Of a stretch of 40,000 bases of DNA, positions 13,411 to 23,900 are shown piece after piece. This stretch comes from Halisarca cf. caerulea (lineage: Eukaryota > Porifera > Demospongiae > Chondrillida > Halisarcidae). The stretch spans positions 803,301 to 843,300 of the forward strand of contig CAUJGJ010000005.1 of NCBI GenBank assembly GCA_963170055.1, given 5' to 3'. How positions within the stretch are numbered: position 1 is the stretch's first letter; every line of letters begins with the position of its first letter. Both the position numbers and the translations under genes were made by a program. The notes under the pieces are model-generated. The model did no database searches, was not told where the DNA came from, and saw nothing but the letters and a program-made list of their open reading frames with translations.

Positions 13411-13607
13411 ATAACCAAATTCTCAAATACTCTTGCATGTATCCTGCATGGAATCCAATTAACAATCTCTATGTATTTTTTCTTTCTCACTCTTATTTTG
13501 TCTTACGTATGTATTGTTTCCTTGTACTGGGTGCCTTTATAGTAGCCTCTGGCTATTGGCCTCCCCAGTTTAAATAAGATCCCCTGATACCCTGATACCC
13601 TGAAACG
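12782..13607 (+). mobile_element. 5'-truncated LINE insertion with 7-bp TSD
   Basis: About 820 bp inserted into MITE B copy 1. The duplicated target TGAAACG flanks it at 12775-12781 and 13601-13607. It holds the C-terminal part of a non-LTR reverse transcriptase frame, a 3' UTR with GGGTGCCTTTATAGTAGCCT, and a tail of short tandem CCTGATAC units instead of poly(A). The same 3' UTR and tail recur at 28869 and 30236. Confidence 0.88.
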
Positions 13608-14154
13608 TCACGAAAATGGCAGTTTGCCTCGCTGGACCTCTAGATGCCCTTGAATCTCGTCAAATCATACTTCAGTGGAGTTTTAAGATGTTTCAGTTTG
13701 TAATATCATTTCAGGCATAGTGCTGCAATCAAGAAGTTTCTCGCAATTTTAACATTTATGCTAAATTTTACCCGTTTGAAAGGTTAAAAACAGGTTTTTT
13801 GCTTATAAATTTCTTACGGTAGATTAAAACCTATATAGCCCAGCCAGAAGGATTTTGGATAGCTCACTACTTGTTCTGTCTTTTAGTGTCATTTCTATGT
13901 TCATGTGAATTGAATTAAGAGGGATCCAAAGGTGCGGCCAAGGCAAAGTTTGTCTGAAACAGTTATGTATTCTAGGCTCGTTACCTTTCTTCAGACAATA
14001 GAAGCAATCATTAATTTAGCACCATCATGCACGAAATATATAGATCTTTTGTTCAGTAAGAGGAACTGGGCAAAAATATAGAAATGATTGATAATTCGTG
14101 AAGCTATATCAAGACAGCCATTTTACATTTTACTCCCGGATGTTTATAAATATA

Positions 14155-14235
14155 CCCTTTGTGTGTGTATGTGTGTGTGTGTGTGTGTGGGTGTGGGTGT
14201 GGGTGTGGGTGTGGGTGTACGTGTGTGTGCATGTA
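14155..14235 (+). repeat. (GT)n with (GGGTGT)5 G-quadruplex-capable tract
   Basis: A GT run followed by five GGG triplets at 14189, 14195, 14201, 14207 and 14213, each separated by TGT. This fits the canonical intramolecular G-quadruplex pattern. Confidence 0.9.
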
Positions 14236-14281
14236 TGTTCACACTGCAGGGTATTTGTAACTGCATGCCCTTGTGCCATGA

Positions 14282-15619
14282 CACAGGGGCATTATAACGC
14301 TTTTGTGAACTTGCATGGGGATTTGGGGTGTGTACACAATGGAATTTATCAACATTTTTGTTTACATAAGGACCAATTAATCAAATAGCGTTGCAAACGT
14401 CATTAGATTTTGCACAACCCAGAGCGGAGTCTTCAGGAGAAGCAGCTATATATTGTCGCCACCTGAGTAATTTCTTGACAGAATACATCATTTACGAATG
14501 TGTAAGTACGAGAATAATTATTATGATTATGAGGCAAAATCAACATATAGGGCATTATGAGGCAACATATAATATGTATGTTTAGGCTGAGGAAGTAGGC
14601 CATAAAATATCTGAAAGCTTAACTCACTGATTCTAAATTATTTAGAAATGCATTTATAGATCCATTGAAATCAGAAAATATGAGGGACGATCGAAATACC
14701 TTCATAGACGTCAAATAGGAGACACAAAAAGAGAAAGAAGTGAGCAATTGCAAGAGGCAGATTCGGGCATTATGCTTTCACGTACAGTGATCTGATGACG
14801 TCACAATAAAATGACAGTTTTGTACCCTTCTCACAAAAATCGTATTTTCCGGACGTGTAAATGCCATTACTCTCAGATATTAAAAAGATGTTAGGTGATC
14901 CCTAACAAGCTTGTGCACATAATATATTGCCTAAGCAGAAAAAATAATAACCAGGTACATTTGAGATATAGCCATTATGAATAATAATTTTCTATATTTT
15001 GTAGACCGATAAGTACATCTTTCAGTATAAGGTAAAAGGGGGTAATTTGGAACACACTGGTAATTTGGAACAGGCCGGATCTGTCACTTTCGTTGTGGTT
15101 AAGTTACCCAACCATCCTTGCTACTGCCAAACTCCCCCTTCACAGGAGACAATACAGACAAGAAATAATGGATGCTACTTTTGGTTGACACTGCTTTAAT
15201 TTGGCCTGACTGTTCCAAATTACCCGCAGTTCCAAATTACCCCCCTTTACCTTAACTGTTTTAATTAGAGTTATATATTTCCTTGCTCAGCAAACATATA
15301 TGTTAAGTAAACTCCATTGTTTCATTTCATGTTAGCTTCGTCTCGATCTGTTAATGACCGCCTACACATCTGCATGGATTTTGAGGTATATTGCAAAAAA
15401 TGCCACTTGTTTTTAATTGTTCACACTTTTCTATGTGTAACTTTGGTCTGATTTTGCAGCTTAACATGTACATTTCGATAAATCATAATACAAAACAGTA
15501 GCGAAAGCAGACATAATTATACTGTTGCTGCATGTGAGTTTAAAATATGCAGTATTTGTTGCACCTTTTCAGTGGCAGCCATTTTGTTCATTGCCAAAAA
15601 ACGTTATAATGAGCCTGTG
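14282..15619 (-). mobile_element. TIR element family C, copy 1
   Basis: The left end CACAGGGGCATTATAACGC and the right end (reverse complement CACAGGCTCATTATAACG, then AAAATGGCTGCC) form an inverted pair. The same two ends, swapped in order, bound the element at 25243-26542, and internal CGGACGTGT sequence is shared. It is 1338 bp including a nested 223 bp MITE. There is no transposase. CAGGGGC-type ends are common in hAT elements, but I could not define an 8-bp duplication, so the superfamily is open. Confidence 0.75.
15030..15252. mobile_element. MITE with compound TIR, TA target duplication
   Basis: A 223 bp unit with the left end AGGTAAAAGGGGGTAATTTGG and a near-perfect inverted right end. 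Each end carries a second inner TGGTAATTTGGAACAGG-type block, so the TIR is about 45 bp with an internal duplication. TA flanks both sides (15028-15029, 15253-15254), typical of Tc1/mariner-type insertion. It is nested inside family C copy 1. Confidence 0.88.
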
Positions 15620-15655
15620 GATGCGCATAAGTATTATACGCATATTATACGCTTA

Positions 15656-15797
15656 TGCACCAAAGATACTTCCAAATGCTTATATAAAATAGACCTGTGT
15701 GTGTGTGTGTGTGTGTGTTTACACAGGGTATTTATAACCGCACTTGTACCATGATGCATATATATATGTATGCACCAAAGACACTTCCAATGCTTTA
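15656..15797. repeat. Direct 25-bp repeat around (GT)n and MITE-B end
   Basis: GCACCAAAGATACTTCCAAATGCT near 15657 recurs as GCACCAAAGACACTTCCAATGCT near 15772. Between them lie a (GT)11 run and ACACAGGGTATTTATAACCGC, the terminal motif of MITE family B. It looks like a short solo-end insertion or a local duplication. Confidence 0.6.
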
Positions 15798-15981
15798 GAC
15801 CTACAGCATCAACCATTAACCACAGAGGGTAGTGGGTGAAAATAATTAATTTAAAATTTCCTGGAGATCGATATCATGGCCGGCTGTGCATGTATGGCGG
15901 TCATATATGCAATAATTATTTACATAGAACTACTTTAACATACTGTATAATTATGTTGACAATGTATCAAAGCAAAATTAA

Positions 15982-16778
15982 CCCTCCTAGCCCCCGCCTA
16001 TACCATAAATTTTCACTCCAAACTTTTCCACAAGTCATTTAAACCATTCATTCTGGTTACAGGCTATGTAAAAAGGCTACATATTACATATCATTGAAAT
16101 AGGCAAATGCTTGTCTAGAATATGGTGCACTTTTTATAGGCGCAGGGCGCTTATGGAAGCGAGTATCGGGCGTTTATTTTCGATGTCGGCCGATTTTTTC
16201 CCGTTTTCTGTTCTTTGCGAATATTTTTGAGGCTTTGTGTGAATCGAATACTTCAGTGTTATACATCATTTGAAAGCGTAGGATGTTAGCAGACCAATAA
16301 AGGTGGTTTGGAGTGATTCAAACTCTGTTTAGGAAAGTTATGCGTAGTTTTTACCACTCGTGTATTTCGAGCAAGATCAGTGTACTAGAAGGAAGGCTCT
16401 GCGTATATCTATATCATTTCAGCATATCATATGCCATTGTTTCAGGAGATTGACGAGAGTTAAAAGCTCTAAAAGACTAAATAATACGATTTCTAAGTCT
16501 AAGGACAACTTGCAAAAGGAGTAGGCAATGCGGTTATACGTGACATTATACGAGATTATACGGAAAATTGCGCACACTTGAACAGGTCAGCATTTAGAGG
16601 GCTGCACCAGAACTAAATCATTCCTGATGAATGGATTGTCCCCTTTATCGTATTCTCCAGGATTTTAGCTAGACAATGATACCAAACTCGAGTGTATGGG
16701 GTACGTGAGTTGCGCTAAAAAAATTCAAACATTTTGTTCTTATATAAGGACTATATGGATAGGCGGGGGCTAGGAGGG
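15982..16778. mobile_element. piggyBac-like MITE (TTAA target sites)
   Basis: A 797 bp unit bounded by TTAA at 15978-15981 and 16779-16782. The inverted ends are near-perfect over about 21 bp (CCCTCCTAGCCCCCGCCTAT). TTAA duplication plus a terminus beginning CCC is the hallmark of piggyBac. No transposase frame. It ends 20 bp beyond the stop codon of the minus-strand kinase gene 1, so that gene's 3' UTR must run into it. Confidence 0.85.
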
Positions 16779-16801
16779 TTAATACAAATATTTGTAATTA
16801 G

Positions 16802-16963
16802 TCACATGTATACAAGCCCAATAATAGCAACAATCACAATAAGGATTGCCATTGACCACTGAAAGATGACAGTCACATCAGGTAGCTTGCTGTGATCCTT
16901 GCTCAGATGTGATTCAGGTGTTGAGTTTACAACTGGAACTGAATGTATTGGCATCTGCGTCAT
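16802..16963 (-). CDS. Final exon: C-terminal transmembrane tail of kinase 1
   Basis: This exon is too short for routine ORF calling. Acceptor GTTTGTCTGTAG, then 53 codons in phase 0 to TGA at 16804-16802. It encodes a polar linker with several Ser, Pro and His residues followed by about 20 hydrophobic residues, QWSMAILIVIVAIIGLVYM, ending at the stop. No charged residue follows the hydrophobic stretch, as in tail-anchored proteins. The segment aligns with the terminal exon of kinase 2 (QWLLAILVCFICILS). Confidence 0.82.
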   Translation of the reverse strand: MTQMPIHSVPVVNSTPESHLSKDHSKLPDVTVIFQWSMAILIVIVAIIGLVYM

Positions 16964-17824
16964 CTACAGACAAACATACATCCAGTGAATAACTAATTAC
17001 TACAAATATGACAAAATAATATATAAACAACTAGATATCATAGATATTACACAGGGTGTTTATAACCGCCAGTTGCTTGCTCGGATTGTGAGCAGTGCTT
17101 CTTTTCCAACATCTTAAATTAGTGGCTACTCTAAATGTGTCATTGAGTGTCTTTCAGATGATGTGGGAAATTTCGCATATCAACAGAATGGGAAGACAAG
17201 ACAACTTTTGTGACGTTGTACCTACGTACGCATGAAATGTCACGAAAATGGCAATTTTGTTGAGAGCGAAGATAAAGTCAAGCTTCCCCAAACCTCTACA
17301 TGCTTTTGAATCTCACTCAATCCTACTTTGATGAAATCCTAAAGGTGAAATCATAAATTGTTTCAGTTTGTGAAAATCATTCCAGGCAAAGTACAATCGA
17401 GCAATTTTTCGCAATTTAACCATTTATGCTAAATTTTGGCTGCTTAAAGGGCGAAAAACTGGTTATTCAGTGATAACATTTTAACAGAAGATTATATTCT
17501 ATAACCCGAAATAATTTTCGGATTGTTCACAACTTGTTCTTTCTTTTTGAGTTGGTTTCATGGGCATTGAGAGGGATGTAAAGGTCTGCCTGAGGCAAAG
17601 TTTGTCTGAAACGGCTATGTATTCCAAGCTTGTTATGTTTCTTCGGACAATAAAAACAATCTCTTAGTTCTTAGTTTCTCTTTCTATCTCTTAGTTTAGC
17701 ATAATCATGTGCAGGATATACAGATCTTTTGTCCTGTAAGAAAAATTGAGCAAGGGATTCTTGTCAAACAGCAATAATATGCATTCATACACTTATACAA
17801 GGCTACAAATACGCACACAAGAGG

Positions 17825-17855
<31 letters not shown>

Positions 17856-17861
17856 AACACA

Positions 17862-17924
<63 letters not shown>

Positions 17925-20900
17925 AGTGAACTCACCAATAAACTTTGCATTTCAAATTTTTCAACTTGAATTTCAAAGCAGTCTTTGTCTGTGAAGGACA
18001 TCTTTTCACGGAGCTTTTTCTGGATCTTATCAAATGTTGGACGCTTCTTGGGATCATCATTCAGACATTCTTCAACAAGAATTGGAAATTCATCATACTT
18101 CATTGGATCCACACTCTTTACCAAGTGCTCTCTTCTTTGGTACTCAGTCATCTCTTGCACTGGCTTCCTCGAAGGGAACTCATGTATCATCACATGTAAG
18201 ATGACACAGCCGTAGGAGAAGACATCGGAAGAAAGACCATATTCCCCAGTACTTACTTCTGGTGCAGTGTACTCCTTAGCTTCAATTTTTGAAAACTGCC
18301 CATCTTTATCACAAATTCGGGCTGTACCAAAGTCGCTGATCTTGGCTACAAAGCTACGGGTAAGGAGAATATTTGCTGCCTTCAGATCTCGGTGGATGAC
18401 ATTTTGACTGTGGAGGTATTGCATAGCGCAGCAAATATCCAGTAGAATGGAACGCTTTACTTTCAGTGGAACCCCATGAATATTTTCTTTGTGAGTGGTT
18501 AAGAATCCATCAAGGCTCACATAAAGCCTCTCCATGACAATACCTGGGATATCTGAAGAGCTGCCTACATCTTTCAGTCCATAGAACTGAACAATATTAG
18601 GATGCTTAAGCAACAGTGCCCATGAATGGACCTCCCGTTTAATACGCTTCTTCATATCGCCTTCTGTGATGTTCTTGAATAACTTTACAGCACAAGTTTT
18701 ACCATGCCACATAGCTTCCCTGACCTCACTGAAGTTACCACTTCCAATCCTTGTGTCCAGTATCGTTACATCGTGAACACGAAGGAATTTCTTCTCTTCA
18801 CAGACATCCACTAGATTCCCATTTTCAACCTAAAATAAAGACAACTTATTCAATTCCACAGATTAACTATGCAGAAACAAGGCATTGTCAAATACTTAGT
18901 AACTTTGCAATGTAACCCAGCCAAAAGGTAACGTGCAATAGCAATCAAAAGCAATATTACGTATGTATGCAGTCCGCAATAGACAAATAGGAAGTACTGC
19001 ATACAATACTTAAACTATATGCATATATTCAACTTGTGGGTCTGAGAACACTTGTTGAAGCACTCTCAGACTTCTTGAATAACAACATGCTTATACATAC
19101 GTAGCTACAGCCAGTAACCTATACTACTCCTAGCTCAGCTACCTTTACTTTGAGATTGAAGTGTGTGACATACTAGCATCTACATTAGTCCTACTACATC
19201 ATTCAGCAATGTGACCACGGTGTATCACATCATGCTGTTCGCAGGTATAACATGTCCCTTCTCTGGAAACCGAGGGGCGTTGTGTGGTTTACAAAGGAAT
19301 TTCATTGAATTATAACACCTTTTACAAAAATGCACACGTTAGCCACGTGTACAGCTTATGAAGTCGCCTGAAAGAAATTCTATTTTAGGCCTTCTTGCTC
19401 TCAAATAGACGAAGATTGTATCAAATATTGTATTGTTCTGCACTTCGAGAGCATTCGAAGCACTCTTGTGGTTATTTGTTCATATTGGAAAAAGTATTGA
19501 TTTCACGTAGAAGCTTTGTTTGGTGATGTCATGGTTCTATTGCGTGACAACCTTGTGACAAACAGCAAGGGAAAGACTTCTCCAATGAAGGAAATTCTTT
19601 CTAAAATCCAGTCTGGTAAACGGTTGTGTAGAGGAGCCATGTCTTGGGAATAAGATCACAATAGGTACAACTAAATTTTCACTGTGGGGCAACTCAATTC
19701 TCTGTTCCATTCCTGACATGTCCCCTAGTTTGTGGTTCGGCTTTGCGTCAAATGACATTTTGATGGACATCTTCGGAACAAAAGAGAATGGTAAGTTGCC
19801 CCACAGTGAACATCTAGCTATTCATGTTGAAAGATTAGAGAATTTAGCATAACGTTTAAACGCTACGTAGTAAGCTGATAGGTACGTTTGAAATTTAGTA
19901 CGTTTTTCGTTTTAGCAACGTCGAATACTTTATATGTAACGTTATAGCGATACAGAAGGAGGACGAAGATTTTTTGCGAGTTTTTCGCAATTCTGAGGGA
20001 GATTCGGGCCATGAAGACGTTCTTTTACTATCAGAAACGGAACGCTAGGCTGAACAGCAGCAGTTAGAGGAGCAAAAGAGATAGCATCACCACGAGGCTT
20101 ATAACGTAGAGCAAGAACGTACTAAGATACCTTGATACGTCGAAACCGTTACTAAGAACGTTCTAATTTTCCGCGCAAAACGTAGTAAGCTTATTACGTA
20201 ACGTTTTACGTAGTGCTAAACCTCTCTATTATTAACGAAGTATGGTAGCTTTCAACCAGATTCTACATGGCCGCGTTTTGCACTGAATGTATTTTTAGTG
20301 GTCCGAGTCAAAGATTGTTTTTAGGCTTTGCCAAGAGGTCACGACAAGTTTTGTTAAAAATTGGAGAATTAAAAAGTTATATTAACGTTTCGTATCCTTA
20401 TTGTAATTCGTAACCTCACCAAACAGAATAACAGGTGGGGGTGAAATCCGCCGACTTTAAGACAGCCATTTTGAGCACAGCCCCAACATGGACATGTCAC
20501 ACTTGCGTTTAATAGAAGTGAATATTACATGAAAATTTCCTATACAAATGTATACAGTGCCATCCGCTTATTATACTGTAATCAGTCATCTGTCATCACA
20601 GGGCATTTATGGTAGGGATCAAAAAAACTGACATACGATTCCGTATTACTTTTGTATTACTGTTGGTGACAACAAAGTAAAACGATTGCGTATAGTGACT
20701 ATGCATACTATGCCTAGCGCGTAATATGAAATAATGTACGCTATATATAAACTTTACCGTTTCTGAATATAATTATAATACAGGCAGATACACACTTGTA
20801 AGTTAGAAACTAAGACAACATGCACATGTAATCAAAAATAATGTCAGAAGTCTATACGGCTTTCAGCAATCTGTGTCGCAGTGTTGTTGGTGCAGATGGA

Positions 20901-23900
20901 TTTGCAAGTGTTCCTTGAGCCACGGATACGCATGATGGACATTCGCAACAGTGCGAAGCTATATATAAACTTTACAAGGTTGTTAAACTTAATTCAATCA
21001 TGGAACAAGAATGATAATAAAAAAAAAACAACGAAACTGATTGTTTGTTGCAAAAGTGTTAGAGTTCATTGGTATTTTCAGCCTCTAAACGCTTGGTTTT
21101 ATCAGATAGCGCTTCTTCAAAATCAAAACGCTCACACCCCCTAACCAAAATAGCAAAATCATTTGTTCTTCTAAACAAAACAAAAACAATCTTTAAATCT
21201 GCTGTACAGTACGTGTTTCGAAGCTGGACTCTATGTACTGCACAACACTGAGCAAACGAACACATACCTGCCTTCTCCGTGGATTCCCATAAGGTCTCAC
21301 TTGAACTCTTTGTAACAATAAATGATCGAATTCTGGTTAATAGCGAAGCTTTCTGCCACTGAACATCGCCTTTATCGAATGAAATTGCCAAGTGCGCACT
21401 CGATTCGCTTCCTCTTTACATAAATGATTGCACAAGTTTACAATTGAGTCTCGCAATCTGCGATTTGATTGGTCAAATCTAACTGCGCTCGGATTAGTCG
21501 AAATCACTAATCCTAAATCATGATCACCAATGCGTATTACTATGTACTAAGCGTAAAGCATGCGTAATACGCTTGGTAGTCACTTCGCAATACGATAGTA
21601 ATACAATCACAAAATGTTAATCTTTTTCGATCCCTACCATATATCCGCCCTCACTATAACGCTGAAAATGGCCATTGCAAAAATACTAAAGTTTTTTCGT
21701 GTTACTATCATCTACTTCACCGTATATTACCACTTATCTTTCATAAAAGTAAAGTTATGCATATGTGTGCGAAATATAATTGTGTAACTGAGTGAACGGC
21801 AACGGTTTGAAAACTTTTGGTAAAAGACACAAATCGTTTTCCCGGAATTGAAAATACCATTTAAATTGGTTGAAACTTACATTAATACTTAGCAAATTCT
21901 ATGACCTTTCCAGATTTTGCTTGCTCTTAGCAATATAACTGGTCGGAAAATTTTTATAAAGAGAAATACCACTTTTGCGAGGCAAATTTGGTAGAATAAC
22001 GCAATAAATTTGCTTGTTACCTTCGCTCACCTGATTATATTGCTTCATGCAAGCAGAAAATCAATAGTAACAAGTATCCGAAACCCAAACATCGAACAAA
22101 CGAGAAACTTTCAGGACGTTTTCAATTCCGAAAAAGTGATTTTCTATCAGCCTATCGAAAAGAGGACAGTTTTCGTGACGCAACATCATGACATAGGTGT
22201 TTCATGGTTTATCCGCGTACATGCGCGCGAAAATCACTACGTCATACGAAAATTCTGATTTCATGTGTCATTTTGGTTAATGTTTCCGTGACGTAGTTTA
22301 CTAATTGTGGGACGTGCACGCACCAATTTCCCAACAGCTGCAGGCGGATATAAACACTCTGTGATGTTTTTTGTGTGCCAAATACACATTTAGTACGCGA
22401 TAGGTTGCACTTACTAGGCCAAGTCCACGTTTGGAGTTTAGAGGATTCTTTAGTAGGTGTTTCTTGGTACAAGAGACTTTACATAAACTGGTAAACAAAG
22501 CAAGGTTCCAACTGTGGCTCAAAAGAGTGCTTGCAAAGGACCTAATCACCAGCAACAAGGGATTTGATCATGAATACCTTTAAAGCAAGTTAGACTTAAT
22601 TCAGTTAAGATTTCTATAACCAGTTAAAGCGAGATATACGTACTAGGTAAGGCTTTTGACAATAAAAAACAGTACATGCAATACAGTGTATACGTATTCG
22701 TGCATTCCTGTGTATTGTACTGTTCCCATGTCATGCAATGTGAATCGTGGAGCACTCGAAACAACTGCATAAATGCATTATGAAGTTAAATGGTTATTAG
22801 CCCAAAAAGGTTAACTGCTTATATGCCAATTATAAAGATAGGGCTATCCAATGATGATTGGAACATGGTACCTCCAATGCAAACATTTCAAGGAAATTGA
22901 TTTCGAAGAAAGCAAAAGAAACTGCTATCAAACGAACTTCAGAACATTGACTAATAATTGATAACCTACAAATACATCATCTAGAAGTGCAAAAAATACA
23001 AAACACAAGAAATACTGACAGTAAGAGATGATAAAAGTCCTATTGGAGCTTTCAGAAAGGATGAAAACCAATCTTCTGTGCTGGAAGAGAACGGCCAGTT
23101 GTGAACTCTTTACTGCAGTCAAATTTCACCGAATTAAGCACCCCAAGTGCAGTTTAGAGGTGCCAGAAGAATAAAGGAGTAGTGTTTGCATTCAGTAAAG
23201 GACCCTGTGACTGGTTCAAGGAGTAAACCTAGTGTTTTGTACATGACCAATTTGTTGAATCGTATACAGTGTTCTCCTCCACACAGTGACCTCTCAACCT
23301 AACACTTTCTTTCAAAAATATCGCAGTCTTGTTTATTTCTACATCTTGAAGGGCCACTGACATGGAAATTTCTTTTCACTTAATCAGTGGTTTATACCAT
23401 AATATAGCCAGAAAGGTTGGCGGGGAATTTTAAAATTTACTTTGGTGGATTGGCAGTTTCTGTGTCCACCGTCAAAGCTTGTTCAAATCTTTATAACTGT
23501 ACATTCTCTAAAAACTCGTCACAACTAGTTCCACAAAAAAATCGTCTGAAGAGAATTTACAGTTGTTTTTCCCACCCATGAGAATGGATGACAAAACTTT
23601 GGAGTTGAGCAACGAATACTTGGACAGCTGATGAAACTGTAGAGTTTGGATATCAAATTTGCCTATAATGTTTTAAATAACCCTGAAAAGTAGCGAAAAG
23701 AATGCTACAGTTCTTTTTTTAGCTCTTTGGTGCATGGTTTGCATTTTGAGGGGATAGCTCATCACCTAGCCGCCATTTTTTTGCCTGCACTCACTGGTAG
23801 GCCTATACCTGCTGAGCAAAAACAGCGAATACTCCATCCGAAGCACAGAAAGAAGAACCACTGTATAAATTACAAAACTTGAATTCAATTCTACGGTTAA

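Larger units (their letters stand above)
12593..14160. mobile_element. MITE family B, copy 1 (split by a LINE)
   Basis: The two halves (12593-12781 and 13608-14160) align collinearly with the copy at 17051-17825. Shared landmarks include GGGTGTTTATAACC, TGTCACGAAAATGGCA, ATTTATGCTAAATTTT and GGCAAAGTTTGTCTGAAAC. The left end GGGTGTTTATAA pairs with the right-end TTTATAAATATACCC. Both ends abut GT microsatellites. Without the LINE it is about 740 bp and non-coding. Confidence 0.8.

Noticed and set aside
17705..17935. Extension of kinase 1 with a Cys/Val-rich tail
   Set aside because: It is intron read-through into a CA microsatellite after a GTGAGT donor; the paralogue confirms a spliced hydrophobic tail.
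20430..20475. Minus-strand leader MAVLKSADF with a GTGAGG donor as first exon of kinase 1
   Set aside because: Ends in phase 2 and does not fit the phase-0 kinase exon. Kept only as a possible alternative with a missing intermediate exon.
21059..21391. 110-codon minus-strand frame
   Set aside because: No ATG start, no recognisable domain, and it lies wholly inside a TIR element.
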